A DNA stretch of 64,000 bases from Flavobacterium sp. (lineage in GTDB: Bacteria > Bacteroidota > Bacteroidia > Flavobacteriales > Flavobacteriaceae): positions 1 through 64,000 of the forward strand of contig NZ_PNJW01000009.1 of the NCBI RefSeq assembly GCF_013822155.1, read 5' to 3'. The number at the start of each line of letters is the position of its first letter. The first letter of the stretch is position 1. Below the pieces are notes generated by a model. It saw only the letters and a program-made list of their open reading frames with translations, did no database searches and had not been told where the DNA came from. The translations under genes were made by a program, and so were the position numbers. Of this stretch, positions 8,920 through 17,783 are shown in pieces.

Positions 8920-9139
8920 GTTTTTTTTAGGTAAATTTAAATTTTACTTTACTCTAAAAATAAAATTTTATGAAATCATTAACCGAAAAGGATTTCGCAA
9001 TTTTTATTAAATGAGCATTGTAACAATTCGATTACAAATAAATATTTAATTATTTGGGGCTTATGTTTATATTAATTCAATTTTAAAATTCTAACTTCTT
9101 TTTAATTAACTGTTTAATTTTATTTTTTAACCAAATTTC

Positions 9140-9169
9140 TTGATTATCTCAACATTTGCTCTATATTTG
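9140..9169 (+). promoter_or_regulatory. Predicted promoter of the OmpA-family gene
   Basis: TTG (9140-9142), a 19-base spacer and TATATTTG (9162-9169) form a textbook Bacteroidota promoter. Transcription would begin near 9176, 27 bases before the start codon at 9203. This also excludes an earlier in-frame start at 9140, which lies inside the -33 box. Confidence 0.75.
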
Positions 9170-9202
9170 CAAAAATTAAAATTTAACTTGATACAATTTA
9201 AA

Positions 9203-10504
9203 ATGAAGAAACTTATACTATTAATTTCATTTTCAGTTTTGACTTTCTCACAATCTTTCGCACAAGATAAAGATACCCTAAAAACTGATCTTAATGATGA
9301 ATACAACAAATGGTCTTTTGAATTCAACCTTGGTCAAAGTAAAGGTATTAAACCTTATTCTGTTGGCTATTTTGGAAGTGACCCTAATAAATCTTTTGGT
9401 TCAGTAACCTTAAATCATTATAGTGGTGGTGTTCGATATATGTTTAGCCCTAAATTTGGTTTAAAGGCAGATTTAGCTTTTGATCGTTTAGAGAATTTAA
9501 GTGATGAAAGTTTAGATTTTGAAATGCAACATATTCGCTTTGGTATTCAAGGTGTTGTCAATGGAGCACGTTTATTTGACATTCAAGAAGCATTAGGTAG
9601 ATTTAGCTTATTATTTCATGGTGGTATTCAAGTGGCACAAATGACTCCTCAAATGGGAATTAATAAAGATAGAGATGAATGGAATGGTGGTATCATGATT
9701 GGATTCACTCCTGAATTTAGAATAACTAAACATTTAGCCATGAATGCTGATTTTACAATGAATTCTTATGTAAGACAACATTTCAATTGGGATGGAGCAT
9801 ATTCTGATCCAAATAATAATTTAGCAGGAAGTTTATATACTATTTCGTTGGGAGCTTCCTTCTCTTTTGGTGCTGAAAAAATTCACGGAGATTGGGCTGT
9901 CTTAAGAGATAAACAACAAGAAGAAATTGAAGCTCTTGAAAAACGTGTTGGTGAAATTGAAAATAATATGGGTGATACTGATCAAGATGGTGTGCCTGAT
10001 TATTTAGATGTTGAACCAAATTCAATTGCAGGTATTGCTGTAGACACGAAGGGTAGAATGGTTGACTTAAATAAAAACGGAGTTCCTGACGAAATGGAAA
10101 GATACTTAAATAGTACTTACACTACCAATCAAATGTTAGTTAACTCTGAAAAAGAAACCGTTAAAAAATTAATCAACGAAGGTTATGTAGCTACCTATTT
10201 TGATTTCAACAAAACGAAACCAACAAATGTTTCTACTGAAGGAATTGACTTTATCTTAACTTATTTAAGAAATAACCCAACTGCAACTGTTGATATTATT
10301 GGTCATGCAGATGAAATTGGTAAAAATCCTTATAATGATAAGTTAGCTGCTACAAGAGCAAACAGCGTAAAAGAAATTTTATTGAAAGCAGGTATTACTG
10401 AAGACAGATTGAATGTTGTTTCTGATGGTGAAGATACTTCTGTTGATAAAGATTCAGCCGGTGCAAGAAGATTGGTAAGAAGAGTAACTTTCAAAGTGAA
10501 ATAA
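9203..10504 (+). CDS. OmpA-family outer-membrane protein with thrombospondin type 3 repeats
   Basis: This 433-residue protein is exported by a signal peptide ending SQSFAQ (about residue 21). An N-terminal beta-barrel-like region spans about 22-240. Two Asp-rich calcium-binding thrombospondin-3 type segments follow (DTDQDGVPDYLDVEPNS near 254-270 and DLNKNGVPDEMERY near 284-297). The C-terminal peptidoglycan-binding OmpA domain (about 320-433) contains TVDIIGHADEIGKNPYNDKLAATRA. It is expected to link the outer membrane to the cell wall and is typically a major protein in Flavobacteriaceae. ATG 9203 is preferred because signal peptide and promoter fit it. A strong terminator follows. Confidence 0.92.
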   Translation: MKKLILLISFSVLTFSQSFAQDKDTLKTDLNDEYNKWSFEFNLGQSKGIKPYSVGYFGSDPNKSFGSVTLNHYSGGVRYMFSPKFGLKADLAFDRLENLSDESLDFEMQHIRFGIQGVVNGARLFDIQEALGRFSLLFHGGIQVAQMTPQMGINKDRDEWNGGIMIGFTPEFRITKHLAMNADFTMNSYVRQHFNWDGAYSDPNNNLAGSLYTISLGASFSFGAEKIHGDWAVLRDKQQEEIEALEKRVGEIENNMGDTDQDGVPDYLDVEPNSIAGIAVDTKGRMVDLNKNGVPDEMERYLNSTYTTNQMLVNSEKETVKKLINEGYVATYFDFNKTKPTNVSTEGIDFILTYLRNNPTATVDIIGHADEIGKNPYNDKLAATRANSVKEILLKAGITEDRLNVVSDGEDTSVDKDSAGARRLVRRVTFKVK

Positions 10505-10534
10505 TTAACAATTCATTCTTAATAACTATAAATG

Positions 10535-10564
10535 AACCTCTGTTTAACGACAGAGGTTTTTTTA
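10535..10564 (+). terminator. Rho-independent terminator after the OmpA gene
   Basis: A perfect 9-bp stem (AACCTCTGT 10535-10543 with ACAGAGGTT 10550-10558), a six-base loop and a T run to 10563 form a classic intrinsic terminator 31 bases after the stop codon. Confidence 0.9.
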
Positions 10565-10582
10565 TAATTTTAAAAGAAAAAA

Positions 10583-10987
10583 ATGAATACTCGTGATCTT
10601 TATATTATCGAAAACAGAGGCGAAGCACTAGGAGTTGTTTCTGAACAATCCTCAAAAGAGGAAAAATTTCAAAATTTAACCATCCGCCCTATCCTAAAAT
10701 TACAGAATGATTTGTTTATTGATGTATTCAAAAATTACGTTTCTAAACATAAAAACGATTTCTATTCTTATTCTGTTGAGAAGAAATTGCTATTCATAGA
10801 AAATGCTATTCAAAAAGACATCAAATTCAGAAACTCTTTAAAAGGAATGGTTATTGGTCTTTTTACAATAAGTGAATATGCAGAATATATTCAAAATTCA
10901 TCTAATCTCAACAAAAGAATGATGAATATGTTAATTGAACGATTGAAAAGCAATGTGCAAATTTTTGAATTTCAAGATTTATCCTAA
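10583..10987 (+). CDS. Conserved Flavobacteria-type protein of unknown function
   Basis: This 134-residue soluble protein begins MNTRDLYIIENRGEALGVV. It has no signal peptide or membrane segment. It looks mostly alpha-helical and ends with a basic helix (NLNKRMMNMLIERLKSNVQIF). Proteins of this type are seen in Flavobacteriaceae, where they are sometimes labelled glyoxalase, but I see no metal-binding motif of that family and do not adopt the name. It starts just after the ompA terminator. Its end overlaps the end of the convergent lipoprotein gene by four bases. Confidence 0.75.
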   Translation: MNTRDLYIIENRGEALGVVSEQSSKEEKFQNLTIRPILKLQNDLFIDVFKNYVSKHKNDFYSYSVEKKLLFIENAIQKDIKFRNSLKGMVIGLFTISEYAEYIQNSSNLNKRMMNMLIERLKSNVQIFEFQDLS

Positions 10988-11751
10988 TCTATTTTCTTAA
11001 ATACAATTAGCAATTCGGATGGGTTAGATAAATATAGTCTATTATTTTTTATTTCATATTGAGTAGAACTTTGCAAACATTTCAAGTATTCCTGTTCTAA
11101 ATTTGCTTCATCACAAGCCATTCTAGTACTAATAATATTTGTAAATCGAAGTAATTCACGCTCTTGAAATAAAATTCCGTTGATACGATTACAACCGGCA
11201 TATCCCCTGATTTTTTTATCAGAAGCATTAATTTCTAAAAGCGGAAGTTCATTTGCAAAATTATCTTTGCTTACCTTTTTACCATTTAATTCTTCAAGAA
11301 CCCAATTATCATATAGTCTATAATCAGCAATATAATTTCCACAACCATAAAAAGTAGTAATCGCAGTTTGATTTTTTTTCTTTAATTCCACTTTAACCTG
11401 ATAAGAAAAATTATTATCCGACATCTTATCAGAGCAATCTTTTTGTTCTATTGTAATTTTCATTTCTTGTTCCTCTGAAACGGATATATACGTCTTTATA
11501 TTTGCATCCATCACTTTAATAGGTTCCACATGAGAAATATTAATTTCGTTATCAGCATTTACTTCTTTAAATCGAATACTGTTTTCGGCTATTTCTAAAT
11601 TCCAAAATGGCTCCGTACCAATTGCATGAAAATATCCTGTATTTTTTGATTTTATTAGTGGAGCTTCACTTACACTCTCACTCGTTTGAATTTTCGGACT
11701 ACAGGAAAAAATAAAGTACAAAAGCAGATATATATAGGTTGCATTTTTCAT
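10984..11751 (-). CDS. Lipoprotein with COG3650-like and META/HslJ domains
   Basis: This 255-residue lipoprotein has the lipobox FIFS-C at residues 14-18. The first half (GTEPFWNLEIAENSIRFKE near 45-63) resembles the COG3650 domain. The second half (about 145-255) is a META/HslJ domain, with WVLEELNGKKV at its start, GYAGCNRINGIL near 193-204 and TRMACDEANLEQEYL near 219-233. The two half-domains together are common in envelope-stress proteins such as HslJ relatives. It is probably anchored in the outer membrane facing the periplasm. The exact role is unknown. Confidence 0.8.
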   Translation of the reverse strand: MKNATYIYLLLYFIFSCSPKIQTSESVSEAPLIKSKNTGYFHAIGTEPFWNLEIAENSIRFKEVNADNEINISHVEPIKVMDANIKTYISVSEEQEMKITIEQKDCSDKMSDNNFSYQVKVELKKKNQTAITTFYGCGNYIADYRLYDNWVLEELNGKKVSKDNFANELPLLEINASDKKIRGYAGCNRINGILFQERELLRFTNIISTRMACDEANLEQEYLKCLQSSTQYEIKNNRLYLSNPSELLIVFKKID

Positions 11752-12077
11752 AATCCTTTAGATTTTATATTAGATAAATTTCTTTTTATGTTCTATAAAT
11801 TTACGCATTTTTTAGATCATTTTACTACCCTAATTGTATATACTTAAATGATTTTTAATTTAAAAAGGCATAATAGGTACTTAAAACAACTCGTAATCAA
11901 TTTAAAAAGCATCAATTTTATTGCAAATTATTGAAAGGTAGTGCAATTTTAGCGGTGTTTTTTGTATTTTATTTATCCATTTCATATTCATAAACATATA
12001 ATCATAAAAATCACAAAATCTCAACTCCTCATGTTATATTTTGCCTAAAATTCAGTATTATTGTTAAAACCAATGAT
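11752..12077. other. AT-rich divergent intergenic region
   Basis: These 326 bases separate the META lipoprotein and the first gene of the amidoligase island. I see no open frame of note and no strong hairpin. TATATTTTG near 12035-12043 is one base off the TAnnTTTG consensus and lies 35 bases before the esterase start. It may be the promoter of the plus-strand arm, but no good -33 element stands in front of it. Confidence 0.4.
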
Positions 12078-12791
12078 ATGAAAGAAGAGTATTTCAAATG
12101 GCACTCCCCTAACTTAGGAAGAGAGATTCAAATGTTAGTTTTTGGTCATGCAGGATATCCGGTTATTTTGTTTCCAACTTCAATGGGAAGTTTTTATGAA
12201 AATAGAGATCAAGGATTGATTGAATCCGCGAAATGGTATATCGAACAAGGGTTAATTCAAATATTTTGTCCGGATAGCATTGATAAAGACAGTTTTTATA
12301 ACAAAAATATTCACCCCACACATCGCATTCAAAACCATGTTTGGTATGATAAAATGATTTGTCATGAAATTGTAGAAAGAGTCAAAAACAATACCTATTC
12401 CGGAAAAGTAGCTGTCGCCGGATGTAGTTTTGGAGGATATCATGCGGCAAATTTTGCATTTCGCCATCCGGGTTACGTAAGTCATGTCTTTTCAATGGGA
12501 GGAGCATTTAATATTAAAAACTTTATGGATGGCTACCATGATGACAATGTTTTTTATAATAGTCCCGAAGATTATTTGCATGGTTTGAACGATCGGGAAT
12601 TATGGAATATGGATATTATTTTGGGTACTTCGAATTGGGATATTTGTTTTGATGCAAATCTCAAATTAAGCCGTGTTCTGGCTCACCGTGATGTTCCTCA
12701 TTGGCTTGATATTCGTCAAAACCGCGAACATGATTGGCCGGTTTGGAAAGAAATGTTTCCTCATTATTTATCCAGAATTAAGTTTTTATAA
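12078..12791 (+). CDS. Alpha/beta-hydrolase esterase (COG4947-like)
   Basis: This 237-residue cytosolic protein has the nucleophile elbow VAGCSFGGYHAANFA near residues 113-127 (G-x-S-x-G) and a C-terminal His region (NREHDWPVWKEMFPHYL) that would supply the catalytic His. It opens with KWHSPNLGREIQMLVFGHAG, the pattern I associate with the COG4947 esterase-superfamily group, a relative of esterase D and enterochelin esterases. It heads a co-directional run with an ATP-grasp ligase (43 bases downstream) and a GCS2-type ligase. This suggests it hydrolyses, cyclises or transfers an ester or amide made by those ligases. The substrate is unknown. Confidence 0.75.
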   Translation: MKEEYFKWHSPNLGREIQMLVFGHAGYPVILFPTSMGSFYENRDQGLIESAKWYIEQGLIQIFCPDSIDKDSFYNKNIHPTHRIQNHVWYDKMICHEIVERVKNNTYSGKVAVAGCSFGGYHAANFAFRHPGYVSHVFSMGGAFNIKNFMDGYHDDNVFYNSPEDYLHGLNDRELWNMDIILGTSNWDICFDANLKLSRVLAHRDVPHWLDIRQNREHDWPVWKEMFPHYLSRIKFL

Positions 12792-12834
12792 CAATAACGA
12801 AAGCATTATTTAATCATAATTAAATTAATACAAA

Positions 12835-13791
12835 ATGAAAAAAATTGGAATTTTATTCGGAATGGAAGATACCTTCCCACAAGCATTTATAAATCGTGTT
12901 AATTCAAAAAATGAAAAAGAAATCATTGCTGAAGCCGTTTCCATTGATAAAGTAGTTCAAAATAAAGCAACAGAATATGCTGTAATAATTGATAGAATCT
13001 CTCAGGATGTTCCATTTTATCGTGCCTATTTAAAAAATGCTGCTTTAACCGGAACAGCAGTAATCAATAATCCATTTTGGTGGAGTGCCGATGATAAATT
13101 TTTTAATAATTGTTTAGCTGATGTATTGGGCGTTCCATTACCAAATACAGTAATTCTTCCCTCTGCAGAACATCCAACGGATACAACCAGTAAATCATTT
13201 AGAAATTTAAAATACCCAATGGATTGGGAAGCAATTTTTGACTATGTTAAATTTCCTGCCTACATGAAACCGTATGCCGGTGGTGGATGGAAAAATGTCT
13301 ATCGATTAGAAGATCGTGATATGTTTTGGGAAATTCATCGTGAAACCGGACAATTAGTTATGCTTTTGCAGGAAGAAATTGTCTTTGATCAATATTTTCG
13401 TGTTTATTGTTTAGGTGGTAAAGCGGTTCGAATTATGCCCTATGAACCCCGTAATCCTCATCATTTGAGATATGTTGTCGATGGTCCTCCGGCTGATAAA
13501 AAACTATTGGCTACTGTAAAAGATTACACACTTCGCCTTTGTAAGGGATTGGGTTATGATTTTAATACTGTTGAATTTGCCGTTCGTGACGGAATTCCAT
13601 ACGCTATTGATTTTGGAAATCCAGCTCCTGATGCTGAATTGACTTCCGTGGGTAAAGAAAACTTTGAATGGGTTGTTGAAGAAGCTGCTAAAATGGCCAT
13701 AGAATATGCTAAAAAGCACAAAGACGGGCAAATGAACCTTACTTGGGGAACTTTTATGAAAGGTTCTGTAAACGATGCAAAACGATTTTAA
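12835..13791 (+). CDS. ATP-grasp ligase of the amidoligase island
   Basis: This 318-residue protein begins KKIGILFGMEDTFPQAFINRV, a short Rossmann-like N-domain. It continues into an ATP-grasp core, with KFPAYMKPYAGGGWKNVYRL near residues 137-156 (nucleotide-binding Lys and glycine loop), LMLLQEEIVFDQYFRVYCLGGK near 175-196 and a metal/ATP acidic region (NTVEFAVRDGIPYAIDFGNPAPDAEL near 242-267). ATP-grasp enzymes join a carboxylate to an amine or thiol through an acyl-phosphate. Position between an esterase and a YbdK-type ligase suggests a shared small-molecule or peptide product. The neighbours are 43 and 50 bases away. The fold call is firm; the substrate is not known. Confidence 0.82.
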   Translation: MKKIGILFGMEDTFPQAFINRVNSKNEKEIIAEAVSIDKVVQNKATEYAVIIDRISQDVPFYRAYLKNAALTGTAVINNPFWWSADDKFFNNCLADVLGVPLPNTVILPSAEHPTDTTSKSFRNLKYPMDWEAIFDYVKFPAYMKPYAGGGWKNVYRLEDRDMFWEIHRETGQLVMLLQEEIVFDQYFRVYCLGGKAVRIMPYEPRNPHHLRYVVDGPPADKKLLATVKDYTLRLCKGLGYDFNTVEFAVRDGIPYAIDFGNPAPDAELTSVGKENFEWVVEEAAKMAIEYAKKHKDGQMNLTWGTFMKGSVNDAKRF

Positions 13792-13841
13792 TGCAGATAG
13801 CTTATTTTTAAATAAGTAACAGTTTTTTTAATAAAATGATT

Positions 13842-14951
13842 ATGAAGAAAGAATTGCCGGTATTTACACTTGGTGTAGAAGAAGAATATTTGATTATTGA
13901 TCCGGAAACAAGGGATTTACGTTCACACATGTCGAAAATTGTCGATGGAGCAAAAATTATTTTGCAGGAACAAGTGAAAGCTGAAATGCATCAATCCGTG
14001 GTGGAGGTAGGTACTAACATCTGTAAAAATGTAAAAGAAGCTCGGGAAGAAATCACTTTTTTACGAAAAAAAATCGTTGAATTAGCGGCTAATCAAGGTT
14101 TAGTCGTTGGTGCAGCCGGAACTCATCCTTTTTCTAAATGGCAAGACCAACCTATTACAGATGATCCAAGATATCACACTATTGTAAACGAATTACAAGA
14201 CGCTGCCCGTTCAAATTTAATTTTCGGAATGCATTGTCACGTCGGCATTGAAAGTAGAGAAATTGGTTTGCAACTAATCAACCAAGCTTGTTATTTTCTA
14301 CCTCACATTTTTGCCTTATCAACAAACTCCCCTTTTTGGGAAGGTAGAAACACAGGGTACAAATCATTTAGAACGAAAGTTTTTGATAAATTTCCAAGAA
14401 CCGGTTTACCGGAATATTTTGATTCGGTCCAATCGTATGATAATTTTTTAGAAACCTTAGTTAAAACAAATTGTATTGATAATCCCAAGAAAATCTGGTG
14501 GGATTTACGATTGCATCCATTTTATAATACGATAGAATTTCGTATTTGTGATATGAGTTTAACGGTGGATGAAACGATTTGTATTGTAGCTATTATTCAG
14601 GCAATTGTAGCAAAATTATATAGATTAAACATGGCTAATACTAGTTTTAATGTGTATCGTTTGGCATTGATAAAAGAGAACAAATTTCGTGCGGCCCGTT
14701 ATGGTGTTCAAGGCAATATGATTGATTTTGGGCTCCAAAAAGAAGTTCCAACCAAGGAATTAATTTTAGAATTATTAGATTTTATTGAAGATGTTGTGGA
14801 CGAATTAGGCAGTCGTGATGAAATAAATTATGTCCACACTATTCTCAGAGAAGGAACCGGTGCCGCAAAACAATTGGCTGTTTTTGAAGAAACTCAAGAT
14901 TTAACCAAAGTGGTCGATTATATTACAAGTCAATTTACAAAAGGAATTTAA
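13842..14951 (+). CDS. YbdK/GCS2-family carboxylate-amine ligase
   Basis: This 369-residue protein (counting from ATG 13842; an ATG two codons earlier is also possible) is a member of the glutamate-cysteine ligase type 2 family. Visible motifs are FTLGVEEEYLIIDPET near the N-terminus, MHQSVVEVGTNICKNVKEAREEI near residues 49-71, and the metal-binding FGMHCHVGIESREIG near 130-144. WWDLRLHPFYNTIEFRICDM lies near 220-239. The length is that of YbdK (372 residues). YbdK of E. coli has only weak gamma-glutamyl-cysteine ligase activity, and the natural acceptors of most members are unknown. It follows the ATP-grasp gene by 50 bases. A short palindrome at 14961-14979 follows it. Confidence 0.9.
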   Translation: MKKELPVFTLGVEEEYLIIDPETRDLRSHMSKIVDGAKIILQEQVKAEMHQSVVEVGTNICKNVKEAREEITFLRKKIVELAANQGLVVGAAGTHPFSKWQDQPITDDPRYHTIVNELQDAARSNLIFGMHCHVGIESREIGLQLINQACYFLPHIFALSTNSPFWEGRNTGYKSFRTKVFDKFPRTGLPEYFDSVQSYDNFLETLVKTNCIDNPKKIWWDLRLHPFYNTIEFRICDMSLTVDETICIVAIIQAIVAKLYRLNMANTSFNVYRLALIKENKFRAARYGVQGNMIDFGLQKEVPTKELILELLDFIEDVVDELGSRDEINYVHTILREGTGAAKQLAVFEETQDLTKVVDYITSQFTKGI

Positions 14952-15054
14952 AATCACTTTTCATCGTTTAAAACGATGATAAAGTTGAAATTAACCGCTT
15001 AGAAAGAAATCAAAATGTTGATAGAACATTTAATAAACAATAAAAGCAACAAAG

Positions 15055-15083
15055 TTGACATTCATTCAAATAAGTTATATTTG
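15055..15083 (+). promoter_or_regulatory. Predicted promoter before the amidotransferase gene
   Basis: TTG (15055-15057), an 18-base spacer and TATATTTG (15076-15083) match the Bacteroidota consensus. The start would be near 15090, 14 bases before the ATG. The amidotransferase can therefore be expressed separately from the three upstream genes. Confidence 0.7.
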
Positions 15084-15103
15084 CTTCATTAAATTATTCC
15101 CAA

Positions 15104-15931
15104 ATGAATAGACAAATCAGAATTGCAGTATTAGACATGTATGATGGAGAGCCTAATCAAGGCATGCGTTGTATTTTTGACATTATCAATGGATTTAATC
15201 AAATGGTTTCTTTTCAGGTTTTCGATATTCGTAGAAAAAAAGAATTTCCGGATATTAAAAAATTTGATATTTATATATCCACCGGTGGACCAGGAAATCC
15301 ATTAGAAGGTGATGGTGATTGGGATGTAAAATATTTTGAATTGATTGATTCAATTTGGAAATGGAACAAGGAAAACGACATGAAAAAACATGTATTATTC
15401 ATTTGTCATTCCTTTCAAATGGCCTGCAAACATTTTGGTTTAGCCGAGGTAAATAAAAGAAAAGACACTTCTTTTGGCGTTATGACAACTCATAAAGTAA
15501 ACGAAGGCATGAATGACCCGTTATTTGAAGGGTTGGCGAATCCGTTTTACACAATAGATAGTAGAGATTTTCAAGTGGTACAGCCTCATTTGAAAAATTT
15601 TAAAAAAATGGGAGCTCAAATCATCGCTTTAGAAAAGATAAGAGACCATGTGCAATATGAAAGAGCCATCATGGGAATTCGATTTTCTAACGAATTTGTT
15701 GGTTTGCAATTTCATCCTGAAGCCGATCCGTTAAGCTTTTTAGCTCACATGAAAGATAAAAACTTTCGTGAAAAAATTATAAAAATGAAAGGTCGGGTGA
15801 AATTCTTAAAAATGTTGGAAAATCTGGTAGAAGAAGATAAAATTTATCAAACTAATGAAACGATAATTCCAAATTTCCTTCGAATAGCCATCAACGATTT
15901 ATTAAAGCATAAAAAAATTCTTTCCAATTAA
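15104..15931 (+). CDS. Class I glutamine amidotransferase-domain protein
   Basis: This 275-residue protein is a stand-alone GATase1 domain. FDIYISTGGPGNPLEGDGDW near residues 52-72 provides the oxyanion region. HVLFICHSFQMACKHFGLA near 97-115 carries the nucleophile Cys in an unusual ICHSFQ context instead of the usual GICxGxQ. VGLQFHPEADPLSF near 199-212 gives the His-Glu pair. No synthetase domain is fused, so it would hydrolyse glutamine or a gamma-glutamyl amide by itself, or feed ammonia to a partner ligase. About 60 extra C-terminal residues are helical and unassigned. It has its own promoter and a terminator-like hairpin after it. Confidence 0.82.
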   Translation: MNRQIRIAVLDMYDGEPNQGMRCIFDIINGFNQMVSFQVFDIRRKKEFPDIKKFDIYISTGGPGNPLEGDGDWDVKYFELIDSIWKWNKENDMKKHVLFICHSFQMACKHFGLAEVNKRKDTSFGVMTTHKVNEGMNDPLFEGLANPFYTIDSRDFQVVQPHLKNFKKMGAQIIALEKIRDHVQYERAIMGIRFSNEFVGLQFHPEADPLSFLAHMKDKNFREKIIKMKGRVKFLKMLENLVEEDKIYQTNETIIPNFLRIAINDLLKHKKILSN

Positions 15932-15953
15932 ATTGAATAATAGTAATTTCTAC

Positions 15954-15988
15954 AAAGGCACATCAGTTTAATTCTTTTGTGCCTTTTT
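15954..15988 (+). terminator. Terminator-like hairpin after the amidotransferase gene
   Basis: A perfect 9-bp stem (AAAGGCACA 15954-15962 with TGTGCCTTT 15978-15986), a 15-base loop and a short T run (to 15988) follow the stop by 22 bases. A GTG at 15979 that could extend the next gene lies inside this stem, so it is not used as its start. Confidence 0.65.
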
Positions 15989-16005
15989 GGTTAAAAAAGC
16001 AGGTT

Positions 16006-17196
16006 ATGAATCCATTATACAGAAAACAATTCAACGAACAATTTACTGTCGAAAAATACAATCATTTAATAGAAAGTATTTCGGCTGATTTTGATTACAA
16101 ACCTACTTTTCGAATTGGTGAAACACCTTTTTTTATATCCAATGAATTAAAAAATCAATTGTTAGAAGGTTGCCATGAAGTCATCCATTTTATTCAAAAG
16201 AATGATTTTAAAAATTTAACCAACAAAGCATTAGAATTAAACAGAAAAGTTCCTAATGAAGATAACCATACCACCTTTTTAGCCATTGATTTTGGTATTT
16301 GTGAAGAAAACGGAAATATCATTCCGAAGCTAATTGAAGTACAAGGCTTTCCATCCTTATATAATTTTCAAAGTAACCTTGCCCATAAATTTGAAGAGCA
16401 TTACCCTTTTCTTTCGGAATTAACTCCTTTTTTAAATGGCTTGAACCAAGAATCCTACGGTAAATTAATTGAAGAAGTAATTTGTAATAATTACCCAAAA
16501 GAAAATGTCATTTTATTAGAAATTGAACCGGAAAAGCAAAATACAAAAATTGATTTTTATTACTGCAAACGGGATATTAGCATCCCTATAGTTTGTGTGA
16601 CGGAATTGATTCAAAAAGGAAGAAAACTTTTTTATACTAACCAAAAAGGAATAGAAATTGAAGTAAAACGCATTTATAATCGTGTTATTTTTGACGAATT
16701 GGATTTGCGTTCTGATTTGAAACTCAACTTTGATTTTTCTGCTGATTTAGAGGTGGAATGGGCTGGACATCCGAATTGGTTTTTCCGTATCAGTAAATTC
16801 ATTCTGCCTTATTTAAAAGGGAAATACTTCATTGAAACTACCTTATTATCTGACTTAAAAGAAATTCCAACCGATTTAGAAAATTATGTACTCAAACCTT
16901 TATTTTCTTTCTCCGGAAGTGGCGTAATTTTTCATGTGAAAAAAGAAGACATCGAAGCCGTAAAAGAGAAAGACTTATACATTCTACAGAAAAAAGTGAA
17001 CTACCTTCCCATCATTCAATCACCGGATGGTAAAGTAAAAGCGGAAGTCCGCCTCTTAGCCGTTTGGAAAAAAGACGCTCCCTCGCCTACACTTGTAACC
17101 AACTTAGTCCGACTCAGTCGAGGTGAAATGATTGGTGTAAAATTTAACAAAGACAAAGATTGGGTTGGTGGAACGGTTGGGATGTTTGAGAAATAG
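16006..17196 (+). CDS. ATP-grasp-like protein of unknown specificity
   Basis: This 396-residue cytosolic protein has its start set at ATG 16006, just after the upstream terminator hairpin. The C-terminal third looks like an ATP-grasp core. LENYVLKPLFSFSGSGVIFH (about residues 298-317) has the Lys and glycine/serine loop. LYILQKKVNYLPIIQ (about 329-343) and KAEVRLLAVWK (about 351-361) resemble the strands that clasp ATP. An acidic segment in the first third (DFGICEENGNIIPKLIEVQG, about 93-112) resembles the metal-binding strand normally found at the end. This hints at a circularly permuted ATP-grasp. It ends the plus-strand arm of the island. The assignment rests on motif pattern and neighbours. 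Confidence 0.6.
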   Translation: MNPLYRKQFNEQFTVEKYNHLIESISADFDYKPTFRIGETPFFISNELKNQLLEGCHEVIHFIQKNDFKNLTNKALELNRKVPNEDNHTTFLAIDFGICEENGNIIPKLIEVQGFPSLYNFQSNLAHKFEEHYPFLSELTPFLNGLNQESYGKLIEEVICNNYPKENVILLEIEPEKQNTKIDFYYCKRDISIPIVCVTELIQKGRKLFYTNQKGIEIEVKRIYNRVIFDELDLRSDLKLNFDFSADLEVEWAGHPNWFFRISKFILPYLKGKYFIETTLLSDLKEIPTDLENYVLKPLFSFSGSGVIFHVKKEDIEAVKEKDLYILQKKVNYLPIIQSPDGKVKAEVRLLAVWKKDAPSPTLVTNLVRLSRGEMIGVKFNKDKDWVGGTVGMFEK

Positions 17197-17288
17197 TAGT
17201 TAAAGGTAAAATGTTAGGAAAGTTAGCAAATCGTTATGATAATTTACTTGAATATATTATATTCGTCTCACACAAATAATCAATATTA

Positions 17289-17756
17289 TCAAAACTTAAG
17301 GTTTCTAAAATTTTTATTTAACTTCCTTATTTGTTTTTTTGAATAATCTAGAAAATAAATATCTTCTAAACCAAAATATACCTGATAACTTTTCCCTTTT
17401 CTTTTAAACTCTTTGTTGTATTTTTTCTCAAATAATTGTTTGTTTTCAGAATCATAAAAATTTACTTCTATAAAATTTACATTAAACAAATAATCGATTT
17501 TAGGAATTTTTACAATATGATTTTCATTTTTAATGAATAATGTACAGTTGCTTAAATTCTTATCAATATTAATAAGACCGTTAACTTTTGCCAATTTTAA
17601 GATTAAATTTGTATTATCATTAACAGCATAAACTTCATATTCAACTCTTTTTTCATTTTCAAAAAATAAAATTTCTATATTTCTAGAAATAATTTCTTGA
17701 GCAAAAATTGAAGTTGAAGCTAAAATAAAACTGAAAAATAATATTTTTTTTAACAT
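17289..17756 (-). CDS. Small secreted protein of unknown function
   Basis: This 155-residue protein has a clear signal peptide (MLKKILFFSFILASTSIFAQ). The mature part is beta-rich and highly basic toward the C-terminus (KKQIRKLNKNFRNLKF). I recognise no domain. It sits at the convergence point of the two arms of the amidoligase island, 27 bases downstream of another gene of unknown function on the same strand. It may be a bystander. Confidence 0.6.
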   Translation of the reverse strand: MLKKILFFSFILASTSIFAQEIISRNIEILFFENEKRVEYEVYAVNDNTNLILKLAKVNGLINIDKNLSNCTLFIKNENHIVKIPKIDYLFNVNFIEVNFYDSENKQLFEKKYNKEFKRKGKSYQVYFGLEDIYFLDYSKKQIRKLNKNFRNLKF

Positions 17757-17783
17757 AGTTTCATAATGTTTCTTAAATTTAAA

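Noticed and set aside
9140..9202. Upstream extension of the OmpA-family gene
   Set aside because: The earlier ATG lies inside the -33 promoter element and the signal peptide begins cleanly at 9203.
15979..16005. GTG start adding nine residues to the ATP-grasp-like protein
   Set aside because: It falls within the right arm of a terminator-like hairpin; ATG 16006 is the natural start.
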